A stretch of 64,000 bases of DNA from assembly GCA_963575745.1 (NCBI GenBank), contig CAUYUJ010016149.1, positions 525,924 to 589,923 on the forward strand. Direction: 5' to 3'. The notes under the pieces were generated by a model. The model worked only from the letters and a program-made list of their open reading frames with translations, searched no databases and was not told the origin of the DNA. The DNA is from Prorocentrum cordatum. Its lineage: Eukaryota > Sar > Dinophyceae > Prorocentrales > Prorocentraceae. Shown here in pieces: positions 22,996-35,584 of the stretch. Position 1 is the first letter of the stretch. Every line of letters starts with the position of its first letter. The position numbers were made by a program, and so were the translations under genes.

Positions 22996-23483
22996 GTTGT
23001 TTTATTGTGTGTTTGTTTGTTTTGGTGCGTTGCTGTTTTCGTGTATGTGTGCGTGTGTGTTTGCACCCCATTGTTGTTTGTGTTTCTGTTCGCGTCCCCA
23101 TGTACCATCTTTCCCCGCCTCCCTTGTGCTTTTTGTTCCCGTCCCCCCATGCTTTTTGTCCGCACCCCCGGCCCGCTTGGGGCGATCTTGAGCACTCTTT
23201 TGGGGGGCTGTCTTGAGGGTTTCCTGGGCCTCTCTTCGGGCTCCTTTCGGCCATCTTGGGGCAAGCTGGCGGCCTCGAGAGCCAATCGGCAACGGCACGG
23301 CGAGAAGACACACGTCATTGCCCACAGGAGAGGCCCGAGGAGGGACGGGGCGGGAAGGGGCCCCGGGCGAGGCTCCTCCCGTTCCACGCGCCCCCCTGCG
23401 CGTGCGCCCCCCCCAGATCTTCCAGCTGGAAGAGGGCTCCAGCGGCGGCCAGGCGACCCGACCCGGCGAGGGGGAAGCACATT
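22996..23483. other. Non-coding spacer with CTTGGGG-type block
   Basis: T/G-rich sequence, then a block of the periodic CTTGGGGC family (23178-23280), then GC-rich sequence leading into the dispersed repeat. No gene seen. Confidence 0.4.
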
Positions 23484-23655
23484 CCAGGAGGGAAAAAAGC
23501 ACAGACACAATTCATCGTCGACTCCCCAGAAGATGGGAAAATATGGGAAGCAGGGGGGAAGACAGAAACGTAGAAAATATGGAGAAACAAATATGGGAAA
23601 TCTGGTTATTCGTGTCACTATTTATTTGTGTGTCCCAGGGCCCCTTCAAAATTGG
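23484..23655 (+). repeat. Dispersed repeat, copy 2 (first copy at 3.9 kb)
   Basis: Same landmarks and order as 3871-4045 (CAGGAGGGAAAAAA, CACAGACACAATT, GACAGAAAC, TAGAAAATATGG, ATTTATTTGTGTGTCCCAGGG). The two copies share orientation and length. The flanks are unrelated, so this is a dispersed rather than tandem repeat. Confidence 0.7.
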
Positions 23656-25980
23656 CGGCGCGCCCAGGGGGGAGGGCAGAGGGGACGGGCTTCTCATCGG
23701 AAACTGGAGCATATACGTTACCAGTGGCGGGCTGTTTTGCAGTCCCAGGAATTCTTGAGGGTCGGGGGCGACGTCGGAGTGGTGTGGTGTATACTTTTTG
23801 TCCCCGTTTTCCCGTGGAAGCAATGAAACATGTGTACATCAGTATCCCGTGTACACCAGGATCCGCTTTCCTGTGCGAGTTCCAGTGCGGCGCCGGAGAA
23901 CGCGTCGGTGTATGGAATTCGGCTCCTTATCTTCCCCCCACCTTGTGATCCTCCAGCCTACGAGAGCCTTGATTTAAGGGAGGGTTGAACCACCCGGACC
24001 CGACAATTGACGTTTACTAAACGGCCCTGGGCGTTTACTAAACAGCCCTGCCCTGTTCGATTGCTTCCTTGGGTGCGTTTGCTAAACAGCTTCGTTTGTC
24101 GGGGAGGTTATTATGGGGGTGGATTTTCTGCCCTCTATTGACGACCATAAAGGCTTGCGAGCGCCAGGGCAATACTGGGACTGGAGGGTTTGCCGGTGCC
24201 GGGCCCTGGGAGGCGATGTTCGCTCGACGCTTTGCCAGCGTGTCGGACAGACCCTGTTTCGAGACTTTTCTGGGTGCTCGGAATGACTTGTGGGATGTGG
24301 TCACCGGCGCCACCCCAGCATACTATTGGTATGTGTGCGTTGCCCCCCCAGGGGCGACGCGCGCACCGAGAAACTAAAATATATGCGTCGTGGCGGGCGC
24401 TTTCTGGCCACACCGCTCGTGAAACGATATACTACAAGATGGGTAAGCGGACGCGTGCCTCCAATGAGGACATATAGTATGCGTCCCACTTCAGTACGAT
24501 GGGAAAACAGATCCCCAAGTCTTCTGGGAAGCTCTTCGAGCCTTCTGGCCAAGGGGTAGGTCGGCTCGGTTCCGCTGCGAGGTAAGATCCAGCCTTCGGC
24601 CGGCTGCATACTCGTGCAGTTGTTGCTCAACCTTTCTTGCACTTGACCTACAAGTGGACCAGAAAACAAACGACACCACCCCACCTACGGCCCCATGGGG
24701 CTTAGCGTAGACCAGCAACTCCAGAGTGGGTTTTTGCCAGGTATTCGCTGCGGCCCCCGATGGGCCGTAGCGCAACATGGAGGGCCGCAGGTCAGGTGTT
24801 GTCGTTTGCTGTCTGGTCGAGCAATCTGGTGCCCCCCCCCGTCCTGTCCAACCACCGTGCTCGGGTCGTCGACCCGAGACCAGCACCAGGAGCCCCTCTG
24901 GAGAGGACAGATCCCAAGTCTGAGTGGCATACCTTCGTCTGTGTCTTCGTGCTCTTCTGTCCGACGTCAGCGAATTTGTCGAGCGACGACGCAGGACGCC
25001 GGGGGTCCTTCCCCCTCGTCCTTTCAGCGCATCTCTTGAGTCCAAGGACGCTATGAGGACTCAGGCTCTACGAGCCCCACGAGTCTTGAGGTTTGGCATT
25101 CGGGCTCAATGGGGCCCACGAAGATCGGCGGCCCTGGCGTGCCATCGGGCTTTAGGGAGCTCCGCTCACCCAACCAGCGTCCACAGGGAACGCGCTCCCA
25201 CTCCCAACTTTTCTGGTGGCGTTTTGGTGCCAGGACCTGGCTCTTCGACATCGGCACTGCCAGAAAGCCGACGTCAGCACAAAGACCCTCACTGGAACGG
25301 AGCCCCTGAGGGTGCGTGGCCTTGCGACTGAAGCAAAACATTGCATTCACATAAACTACAGTCGGCACTGATTAGTAGGTCGATCCTGCCAAATCAAGGG
25401 CACCCTTGTGTCCTGTGTCTCGCGACCTACGTCTCCTACATTCCTATGGCAATGTGGCACTCGGAAGGGTCTTGTGTCCTCTCGCGTGTCCTGTCCACTC
25501 AAGTCCGACTGTAGGTCAACGCGCGCGCTTCGCGCGCGCTCAGGTTCTAGCTAGGTGCACGCACGAGGTAGTGGAAGTAGATGCAGGAGAATCGAGGGTG
25601 CACTGACTATTCATTGACGACAGGTAACCATGAGGAGAGAGGACACACAGAGACAGCCAGTGGAGTGAGGGAGCGACAACCATAGGACAAACCTTAGGAG
25701 CAGCAAGAAGATCTGCCTCCTGGCAGCCTCTTGGGGGCTTGCTGGGAGCCCTCAGGATGCGTCATGGGGGTCTCTTGGGCCGTCTCGGTGCCATCTGATG
25801 ACGTCATGGAGCGCTCCGGGGCCGTCTCGGACACCATGTGGGCCGCCCTCAGGGCGACCTGGAGCCAGCGTGGGCGGTCCTGGGAGCATCTTGGCACCTC
25901 TGGGGCTCCTGAACCGCAGCCACTCGGCAAATTTGGCCCTCCCCCTGGTCCAGGACCCCGTCCTGTATGTGTATATAAAT
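23656..25980. other. Largely unique region, no confident gene
   Basis: No exon recognised. A short tandem of CGTTTACTAAACGGCCCTG-like units lies at 24008-24100. A CGCGCGC-TT-GCGCGCG hairpin is near 25525. CTTGGG-type periodic sequence occupies 25725-25880. Open frames are short and lack motifs. Confidence 0.4.
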
Positions 25981-26037
25981 ATTAATCACACACATACATG
26001 CGTGCATGCATAATTACGTGCATGCATACATACATGC

Positions 26038-26790
26038 ATAGTGGGTGGTGGTGGTGATGGTTTGGTGGTGGTGTGGTGGTGGTTTGTGGTGGTGGTGGTG
26101 GTTTGGTGGTGGTTTGGTGGTGGTTTGGTGGTGGTGTGGTGGTGGTTTGTGGTGGTGGTGGTGGTGGTAGGTTTTGGTGGTGGCGGTGGTTTGTGGAGGT
26201 GGTGCTGGTGGTGGTGGTGGTGTGGTGGTTTGTGGTTGTGGTGGTGGGTTGCTGCTGGTAGTGGTGGTGGTGGTTGTGGTTGTGGTTGTGTGGTAGATTG
26301 TGGTGGTCGTGGTGGTAGTGGTGGTGTGTTTTAGGGGTGGTAGTGGTGGTGGTGATGGTGAGTTGTGGTAGTGGTGTTTGTGGTGGCTGTGGTGGTGGTG
26401 TGGTGGTGGTTTGTGGTGGTGGTGGTGGGTTGTGGTGGTGGCGGTGGTTTGTGGAGGTGGTGCAGTTGGTGGTGGTCGTGGTGGCGGTGATGGTGGTGGT
26501 GGTGGTGTGGTGGTTTGTGGTGGTGGCGGTGGGTTGTGCTGCTGGTAGTGGTGGTGGTTGTGGCGGTGGTGGTGGTGGTGTGGTAGATTGTGGTGGTGGT
26601 GGTTGTGGTAGTGGTGGTGGGTTTTTTTGTGGTGGTGGTGGTTGTGGTTGTAATGGTGAGTTGTGGTGGTGGTGGTGGTTGTGGTGGTGGTGGTGGTGGT
26701 GGCTGTGGTGGTGGTGGTGGTTGTGTGGTGGGTTGGTGGTGGTGGTGGTGGGTTGAGGCGGTGGTGGTGGTGGTGGTGGTAGTGGTGGTA
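26038..26790 (+). repeat. (GGT)n trinucleotide array
   Basis: About 750 bp of GGT/GTT-rich repeats. Both strands read open (poly-Val/Gly or His/Pro/Thr) and none is a credible protein. Confidence 0.9.
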
Positions 26791-27060
26791 ATCGTCGCTG
26801 CGTCCCCGCCGTCGCCGGCGCCAGCGCCGGCGCTGCTGGCCGCGCCCGGCGCCAGCGCCGGCGCCAAAGAGAGGGGGAGTTCAACCCCCCCCCCCTGGCG
26901 CTCTAGGGTGCGGTGGGGTTGAAACCCCCCCCCTCCCTCCCTTGAGTTGCCTCTGGTCATCGTCGCTGCGTCCCCGCCGTCGGCCCTGCTGGCGGCCGCC
27001 AGCGCCTGCGCCGGCGCCGGGGGGGGGGGGCTTGAACCTCCCCCTTGGGAGGTGGGGGGG
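26791..27060 (+). repeat. Tandem duplication of ~165 bp next to the GGT array
   Basis: TCGTCGCTGCGTCCCCGCCG starts at about 26794 and again at 26959. Each is followed by GCCGGCGCCAGCGCC-like sequence and then a G/C run containing TTGAA. Confidence 0.6.
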
Positions 27061-27156
27061 GGTTCGGGCAGGGGGGGGTTTGGGGGGGAGGGGAGTCCCC
27101 CCGGTTTGAAACGCGCCGCTCAATGTTCCCAAGACGAGCGCCCGTGAAACGCGTTC

Positions 27157-28165
27157 TCTTATACATACATACATACATACATACATACATACATACATAC
27201 ATACATACATACATACATACATACATACATACATACACACATCTTTTTTACATGCATAAATTCGCACATGTATGTATACACACATACACACATATGCATG
27301 CATGTATGCATACATACACACATACATGCACACATATAGTCGTACACACATGCTTACACATGCTTGCATAAATGTGTACACACATACATTCCTTATCAAA
27401 AACATGCATGCGTACATGCATACATGCACACACAACTTCACAAACATGCATCCATACGTACATACCTGCATACACGCAGATACCCCTACACATACATTCT
27501 TCAATGCAAACACATCTACACTCCATACACACACCCACACGTGCATGCATACATACATACACGCATATATACGTACATACATATATATATTGTACGAGCG
27601 GTGTACATATATATATATATATATACGCGTGTGTATACATGCCTACAGCCATACGTACACACATACATCCATATACATATATATATATGTGTATAGACAC
27701 AGTTGCATGCATACATGCACACATAGAGACATCAATACTCACAGTCATACGTACATACACACATATATATACATGCATGCATGCATGCAGACATACACAC
27801 AAACAATCATAAATACATGCATGCATCCATGCATACATTCATTCATACATACATGTGTGCACACATAGCTACATACATACAAACCTACATACATGCATGC
27901 ACACGTACATACATGCATGGATTTACATACACACATACATACACATATATAGATACATACATGCATGCATGCATGCATGCATACATACATGCATGCATGT
28001 ATACATACATGCATGCATACATACATACATACATATACCTACACACATACAGACGTGCACACATACATTAACACATGCATACATACAAACATACATACCT
28101 ATATACATGCATACATGTTTACATACACACATGCATGCATACATTCATACGTCTTTACATACCAA
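27157..28165 (+). repeat. (CATA)n microsatellite block 1
   Basis: Perfect CATA repeats near 27163-27235 decay into a mixture of CATA, CATG and CACA. The Tyr/Val/Cys/Met-rich and His/Thr/Tyr-rich frames here are repeat artefacts. Confidence 0.9.
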
Positions 28166-28199
28166 AGAGCATGTTCTGCCGCTGCTGGCAGAACACGAT

Positions 28200-29840
28200 G
28201 GGGAGGTCACTGGGGGGTTCGAACCCATACCCCACCCCTTCGAACAGGGGGGGTCAATGGGGGTTCCAAGCCCGCCCCTCACCCGGTCCATCATGAAAAG
28301 GGGGGGTCACTACCGGTTCGAACCCCCCCCTCCCCGCCGCCAGCAAACGACTCCCCCTCATCCCCCCACTCCAGATGGGAAACTGTGGTGGGGTGGTTGG
28401 GACGGTGGTGGGGATGGTGGTTGGGAGTGGGGACTGGGACAGGGGTGGGGACAGAGGGGACAGTGGGGGGAGTGGGATCGTTGTGGGGACATTGGTGGCG
28501 ACAGTGGGACAGTGCGACAGTGGTGGGAGCACTGGTGGGGACAGTGGGGACAGTGGGGACAGTGATTGGACCAGTGGGGACAGTGGGACAGTGGTGGGGA
28601 CAGAGGGGACAGTAGGATCGTGGTGGGGACGGTGGTGGTGGGGACAGTGCTGAGGGGACAGTGGGACAGTGGTTGGGGCAGATTGGGCAGTGGGGCAGTG
28701 GTGGGGGCGGTGGTGGTGGGGACAGTGGTGAGGACGGTGATGAGGACGGTGGTGGAACAATGGAACAGTGGTACAGTGGGGACAGTGGTGGGGACAGCGG
28801 GGACAGTAGGACAGCGGTGGGAACAGTGGGGACAGTGGGACAGCACAGTGGGACAGCGGTGGGGACAGTGGGGACAGTGGGACAGTGGTGGGGACAGTGG
28901 GACAGTGGCGGGTGCAGTGGGGACAGTGGGCAGACTGGGACAGTGGTGGGGACAGCGGTGGGGACAGTGGGGACAGTGCGACGGGACAGTGGTGGGGGCA
29001 CTGCTGGGGACAGTGGGGACAGAGGTGGGGACAGAGGTGGGGACAGTGGGACAGTGGTGTGGACGGTGGTGGTGGGAACAGTGCTGAGGGGACAGTGGAA
29101 CAGTGGTGGGGACAGCGGGGACAGTGGGACCGTGGCGGGGACGGTGATGGTGGGGACAGTGGTGAGGGCGGTGGTGAGGATGGTGGTGGGACAATGGGAC
29201 AGTGGTACTGTTGGGACAGTGGGTGGGACAGTGGGACAGTGGTGGGAACAGTGGGGACAGTGGGACGGCACAGTGGAACATCGGTGGGGACAGTGGGGAC
29301 AGTGGGACAGTGGTGGTGAGAGTGGGGACAGTGGGGAGAGTGGGACCGTGGTGGGGACAGTGGTGGGGACAGCGGGACAGTGCGACAGTGGGGTGGGCAG
29401 TGCTGGGGACAGTGGGACAGGGGCGGGAACAGTGGGTACAGTGGGACAGTGGTGGGGACAGTGGGACAGTGGTGGGGACGGGGGTGGTGGGGACAGTGTT
29501 GGGGGCGGTGGTGAGGACGGTGGTGGGGACCCGTGAGTCGTTTATGCCGGCGGCGAGTGGGGGGAGGGGTTCGAACCGGTATAGTGACCCCCCCCCCGGT
29601 TTTACAGGGGGGGGGGGGGGGGTTTTCGAACCGTATAGTGGCCCAACCGCTCGCCCGGTTTTCCGGAGGGGGGGGGGAGGGGAGGGTTGCGGGGGGGAGT
29701 CCTTGCCGGAGGAGGGGGGGGGGTCTCGAGTAGGGGTGGGGGTGGGGGGCATTTTCGGAGGGGGGCCAGGGGACCCCCGGTTCAGGGGTCCGGAGGAAGA
29801 AGGGGGTGAATTTTCCACAGCAAAGCGGCGGTGGATCACG
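28200..29840. mobile_element. Inverted-repeat-bounded unit carrying a GGGGACAGTGGGACAGTGGT minisatellite
   Basis: A 15-20-bp minisatellite (about 28370-29530; GGGGACAGT and GGGACAGTGGT) is bounded by inverted copies of a ~55-bp sequence. The left arm, 28300-28355, contains GTCACTACCGGTTCGAACCC and CAAACGACTC. The right arm, 29532-29592, contains GAGTCGTTT, GGCGGCGAG and GGGTTCGAACCGGTATAGTG. A second, weaker copy of each arm lies outside it. The unit sits inside CATA microsatellite. The inverted arms are visible; calling it mobile is inference. Confidence 0.5.
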
Positions 29841-29844
29841 TTTA

Positions 29845-29985
29845 TACATACATGGCATGATACAAACATACAAACATACATGCATACACATACATAAATC
29901 AATGCGTAGCTGCATGCATGTATACAGGCATACATACATGCATACATACATACATACATACATACACATACAAGCATACGCATAT
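29845..29985 (+). repeat. (CATA)n microsatellite block 2
   Basis: CATACATA repeats separating the two inverted-repeat-bounded units. Confidence 0.85.
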
Positions 29986-31119
29986 ATAGCCCTGTGCACC
30001 CACCAAGAACCCCCCTTTCTCATGATTATATATGAATTTATTCACGATTCCTACGATTTTCGGACTCACTTTTGAGGCTCTTTTGTGGAAGATTTTTTGG
30101 GCTCCCTTCTACTCAACTCCCTCCGTCTCCAACACAACACCCATTACTCAACAGCCTCCTTCTCCAACACAACATCCGATACTCAACAGGCTCCCTCCCC
30201 AAGCTGAACTTGAAAAGAGCCTTCTACTCAACTCCATCCGTCTCCAACACAACACCCAGTGCTCAACAGCCTCCTTCTCCAACACAACACCCGATACTCA
30301 ACAGGCTCCCTCCCCAAGCTGAACTTGAAAAGAACCTTCTACTCAACTCCCTCCGTCTCCAACACAACACCCAGTACTCAACAGCCTCCTTCTCCAACAC
30401 AACACCCGATACTCAACAGGCTCCCTCCCCAAGCTGAACTTGAAAAGAACCTTCTACTCAACTCCCTCCGTCTCCAACACAACACCCAGTACTCAACAGC
30501 CTCCTTCTCCAACACAACACCCGATACTCAACAGGCTCCCTCCCCAAGCTGCACCAAGAACCCCCCTTTCTCATGATTATATATGAATTTGTATATGATT
30601 CCTACGATTTTCGGACTCACTTTTGAGGCTCTTTTTTGGAAGACTTGTTGAGCTCCCTTCTACTCAACTCCCTCCGTCTCCAACACAACACCCAGTACTC
30701 AACAGCCTCCTTCTCCAACACAACACCCGATACTCAACAGGCTCCCTCCCCAAGCTGAACTTGAAAAGAACCTTCTACTCAACTCCCTCCGTCTCCAACA
30801 CAACACCCAGTACTCAACAGCCTCCTTCTCCAACACAACACCCGATACTCAACAGGCTCCCTCCCCAAGCTGAACTTGAAAATAACCTTCTACTCAACTC
30901 CCTCCGTTTCCAACACAACACCCAGTATTCAACAGCCTCCTTCTCCAACACAACACCCGATACTCAACAGGCTCCCTCCGTCTCCAACACACACATGTAC
31001 TCCAGATCCTACCACCACAACACGACGCGACACCCGAAACTCTAACCGCACCCGCCCTCTTTGTCCTTGGCATCTTCCAAGAGGAAGGGGGGGTTCATGG
31101 TGGGTGCTGCGGCCCATAT
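29983..31119. mobile_element. Inverted-repeat-bounded unit carrying a 115-bp tandem array
   Basis: The left end (29983-30022: TATATAGCC, GCACCCACCAAGAACCCCCC, TTTCTC) is mirrored at 31079-31119. Between them is a 115-bp unit (CTTCTACTCAACTCCCTCCG, CAACACAACACCC, CAAGCTGAACTTGAAAAG) repeated at about 30107, 30219, 30334, 30449, 30653, 30768 and 30884. A higher-order duplication of ~552 bp (29999 and 30551) includes the left-end sequence. CATA microsatellites abut both outer ends. Confidence 0.55.
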
Positions 31120-31945
31120 ATACATACATACATACGTACACACACATATATATATACACACATGTGTACGTACGTACGTCCATGCATGCATGCATACAAA
31201 CAGACGGCCATACATGCATGCCTACATACAGACAACCATGCATACCTACCTACATACACACATACAAACATACACACATACATGCATGCATACGTACATG
31301 CACACATACCTACAGACATGTACAGACACACCTGCATACACACATGTGCAGAGATATACATGCATCCACACATGCCATCATACACACACGTATGCATACA
31401 TACACGTGGACGCGAATACATACACCCCATACATCGACACAGACGCTTATACATACATAGCTCATACATACATAAGTGCATGCATACATAAAATCTGTGC
31501 ATACATACAGACATGCATGCCTGCATGCATACACACATACGGCATACATGCATCTGCGCATCCACACATGCACACGCGCACACTTACATGCATGCATGCA
31601 TACATACATACATTCATACATGAACCTACACACATACATCCATACATACATACATACACACACACATACACCCATGCATACATATATACATACATACACA
31701 CATACACATATATTCACACATACGCACATACACATACAACTTTACTCATACCCACTCATACTACATACTTGTTTACATACAGGCATGCAGATCTAAACAC
31801 ATAAGTACACACATACCTACATGCATGCATACACACACACGTACATACATACATCTACACACGTGCACGCTGACAGGTGTAGACGTATGCATTTTTCTTA
31901 CACATTTACACACATACATGTACACATCCATTCGTAGACTCATGC

Positions 31946-31976
<31 letters not shown>

Positions 31977-32240
31977 TACAAACCGACACACATCCGTGAA
32001 TGCATACATACATACATACAGACAACCATCCATGCCTACATACATACCCACACACGAGCATGCACATACATACATACATAACCATATGCATACATACATA
32101 CACACATGCGTACACACATGCATACACACATACATGCATGCATACACACAAACATGCATCCGTACATGCGGTCATACATACACACATACATACATACATA
32201 CATACACACATACACACATACCTACAGAGAGGTAGATAGA
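31110..32240 (+). repeat. (CATA)n microsatellite block 3
   Basis: About 1.1 kb of CATA/CATG/CACA repeats. No coding content. Confidence 0.9.
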
Positions 32241-32454
32241 GCGAGCCACTCGTGTGACGCAATCGCCTCTATGCGTACACAATCAGTTGGGTACATCAGC
32301 TAAGCATACATAATCCGATCCCGGGCCCTGGGCACGCGTCATGCGGAACATCCCTGGCAGTATTGCATGCCACTTCTTCGGGGCCTCCAGGAGGCCTGTC
32401 AACCCGCTTGAGATATTTCACAAACGCCTCCGTGAGGGGTTTCTTATATTACAT

Positions 32455-33690
32455 GGTTGTGGGGTTGGGGGCTTGGGGAGTTTCACCGCCTCAGGGGCTT
32501 CTGATGTCACCAGATTGGGGGGTTGGGTTGAAAGGGTGTGTTGAGGGGTTGGGCGATTTGGGGATTGGGAGCTGTGTATTTGGGAGTCAAGGGGTCTTGG
32601 GGGTAGCGGGTTGGGCAGTTAGGGGTTTGAGAGGCCCTGGGGTTTGAGGGGTTGGAGAGTGGGGGTTGGGGGGGTGAGAGGTTAGGGGTTTCGGAATGTT
32701 CAGGGGTTGGAGAATTTTGGGGTTGCGGGTGGGGTAGGTGGTGTGGGGGGTTCAAGGGTTGGGGGTACTGAGGCAGTCGGGGGGTTGGGTGTTTGGGAAA
32801 TTGAGGAGTTGGGGGATTGGGGGGTTGTGGAGTTGGGGGGTAGAGGAGTTGGTGGGTTGAGGGGGTTGGGGAGTTTGGAGGTTAGACGGTTGAAGGGTTG
32901 GGGGGTTGGGGGGCTGAGGGTTGGGGGCTTGGGGGTTGGAATGTTGGGAGGTTCAAGGGTTGGAGGGTTGAGGGGTTGAGAAGTTGCGGGATGAGGAGTT
33001 GGGGGGTTGGGGGGTGGCGGGTTTGGGGGTTGATTGGTTGTGGAGTTGCGGAGTTGGTGGGTTTGGGGAGTTGAGGGGTTGGGGGATGGCGGGTTTGGGT
33101 GTTGATTGGTTGTGGAGTTGCGGAGTTGGGTGGTTTGGGGAGTTTGGGGGTTCGGGGGTTCGGGGAGTTGGGAGGTTGGACGCTTGGGGGATTGGAATGT
33201 TGATCGTTTGGGTGATTTGGGATTTTTCGAGTTGGTGAGCTCAAGGATCAGGGGGTTGAGGGGGTTGGAGGGTTGGGGGTTGGCGCTTGTGATGGTAGGG
33301 GGTTGGCGCTTGATGCCCCGGGGTTGGGGGATCGGGGGGTTGCGGGGCTTCATCCCCCTCGACGGTTTTTGATCTCACAGGGCTTGGGAGATTTAAGGGT
33401 TTTCACCCCTGGAGGGGATTCTGATGTCCTGGGGTTCGGGGATTGGGGGCTTGGGGGGTTTCCCACCCGTGATAGGTTTCTGGTGTCACAGGGTCTGGGA
33501 GGGGGTCACCGCCCTGGGGGGGATCTGATGTCACGGGGTTGGGGGTCTGGGGGTTTTCATTGTTTTTGAAGGGTTTCTGAGGTCACGGGGTTTGGGGGTT
33601 TCGCACTCTGGAGGGGTTTTTGGTGTCCCTGGGGTGGGAGGTTGGGGGGTTTCACCCCCCCTGAGGGGTTTCTGATGTCACACGGTTGGC
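32455..33690 (+). repeat. GGGGTT-rich degenerate array
   Basis: More than 1.2 kb dominated by GGGGTT, GGGGGTTGGGG and GGGGATTGGG on the plus strand. Local near-duplicates occur (for example GGCGGGTTTGGG plus TTGATTGGTTGTGGAGTTGC at about 33027 and 33088). Runs of four to six G make G-quadruplexes likely. The Pro/Asn/Thr-rich minus frames are artefacts. Confidence 0.85.
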
Positions 33691-34079
33691 AGGATCTGGA
33701 CTCGGGGAACGAAGAATGACATAGACATAAACATTCGGAGGTCCGCGCGGGATCTCGGATCGGCGCTGGCGCCCCGCCCCTGGATGAATCCCCTTACAGA
33801 TGAATCCCCATCTGGATGAATCCCCAGTCTTCGTTCCCCTTCTGGATGATCTGGGCGACAGTGGAGTCCCCTCATGACCTCCATGGTTTCAATGCTGATG
33901 CCATTCTTCGTCCCCTTTGTATGGATGAACCCCCCGGCTCGCAAGTCGACGGCCGTGCCTCCCGAGGGCGTGCCGGCGTGCGCGCGGCGCGGCGCACGCG
34001 GAGGCCGCGGCGCGTGCGCGCCAGCACGACGCCCGGAAGCTCCAGAGCTTCGAGGCGGAGAGGCGCGCGGCCGTCGCCG
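33691..34079. other. Short non-repetitive spacer with GGATGAATCCCC triplet
   Basis: Three copies of TGGATGAATCCCC (33780-33825) and otherwise unique sequence. No gene recognised. Confidence 0.4.
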
Positions 34080-34440
34080 GCCCCGTCTGCCTCGAGGGGG
34101 CCCGGGCAGCCTGGGGGGCGGGGGCGGAGGAGGGGGGAGGAGGGGCGAGGAGGGGGAGGGGGACTGAAAGGAGCGAGGAGGAGCGAGGAGGAGCGAGGAA
34201 CGAGGAGGAGCAAGGACAAGGAGGAGCGAGGAGGAGGAGGAGCGACGAGGAGGCGAAGGAGGAGGAGGAGCAGCAAGCAGCAGCAGCAGCTGCAGCAACA
34301 GCAGCAGAGGAGGAGGAGGAGGAGCAGCAAGCAGCAGCAGCAGCAGCAGCAGAGGAGGAGGAGGAGGAGGAGGAGGAGGAGGAGGAGAAGGAGGAGCAAG
34401 CAGCAGCAGCAGCAGCAGCAACAGCAGAAACAACAGAGAT
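34080..34440 (+). repeat. (GGA)n / (GCA)n trinucleotide tract
   Basis: GAGGAG and GCAGCA blocks alternate from about 34120 to 34425. The Arg/Gln-rich and Leu/Ser-rich frames reflect the repeat. Confidence 0.85.
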
Positions 34441-34859
34441 ACCGCTACGGCTACCCACTCCTCGTCGCCGCGGCTGGATCCGCTTCGAAATCTGAGTCAA
34501 AACGCGAAGGAGAGGGCGAGGTGGACGATGGAGAGGACGAGGACCAGGATGTCGAATGATGGGACGGAGGAGAGGGCCCCAGCAGCACGGATGATCAGGG
34601 GATCAGGGGTGGAGGTCATGTCAGCTTGTGGTTCACAAATGAGGCCCCCGTCCCCGCCGGGGGCTGATGAATAGACTCCGCGGGGCGCGAAACAATTTTT
34701 TCATCGCGCACGCCAGAGGTTCGTCGCGGGCGCCGTCAAGGGGATCGTGTACCCCGTGCACGGCAGCCTCAAACCGATTGCCTTTCGAATGGAAGTTGTC
34801 ATAGTGATCGTATGCATCCGAGGCGAAGTTTTTCCCTTCCCCAGGCTGGTTACTGTCGT
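34441..34859. other. Unique spacer, no gene seen
   Basis: About 420 bp of ordinary sequence between two trinucleotide arrays. Nothing recognised. Confidence 0.4.
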
Positions 34860-35437
34860 GCCACAGTCGTCGGCGTCGGCAACGGCGTCGGCGTCGGCGT
34901 CGGCGTTGGCGTCGTCGTCGTCGTCCGTCGTTGTCCTCGTCCTCATCCTCGTCGTCGTCGTCGTCGACAGCAGGCAGGGCCTATGCAGCTTCTCCTCCAT
35001 GGGGTATCCGCAGTGCGTCGTCGTCCCCGCCGTCGTCGTCGTCGCGTTGACGTCGTCGTCGTCGTCGGCGTCGTCGGCGTCGGCGTCGGCGTCGTCGTCG
35101 TCGACTGCAGCGGCTTAAGCAGCAAGCAGCACCCCCCCCAGGGGGCATCCGCAATGCGTCGTCGTCGCCACCGTCGTCCGTCGTCGTCCCCCTCGCTTGC
35201 CCTCCTCGTTTTCGTCGTCGTCTTCGTTCTCGTCCATGTCGGCGCCGGCGTCGTCGTCGGGGTCGTCGTCGTCGGCGTTGTCGTCGCCACCGTCGTCGTC
35301 TCGTCGTCGTCTTCGTCGTCGTCGTCGTCCGTCGTCGTTGTCGACCTACACCGGGCCTCCGCAGCACCCCCCTTCGAGGGCATCCGCAGTGCAAGGTCGT
35401 CGGCGCCGTCGTCGCGTTGTCGTCGTGGTCGTCGTCG

Positions 35438-35536
<99 letters not shown>

Positions 35537-35537
35537 T

Positions 35538-35584
<47 letters not shown>

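Noticed and set aside
24491-25045. 184-codon minus ORF
   Set aside because: Composition is mixed and no motif or splice signal supports it; several frames overlap with similar openness.
26038-26960. Long His/Pro/Thr and Val/Gly open frames
   Set aside because: Both strands are open because of the GGT repeat; no complexity or motif.
28160-28340. tRNA genes suggested by GGTTCGAACCC
   Set aside because: No A box, acceptor stem or anticodon arm can be folded around any of the copies.
28254-30023. 589- and 541-codon Pro/Ser/Cys/His-rich minus frames
   Set aside because: Translation of the GGGGACAGTGGGACAGT minisatellite; periodic and low complexity.
27157-32240. Many Met/Tyr/Cys/Val and His/Thr frames of 60-250 codons
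   Set aside because: Translations of CATA microsatellite.
32455-33690. True telomere
   Set aside because: The repeat is degenerate and internal, with unique sequence on both sides.
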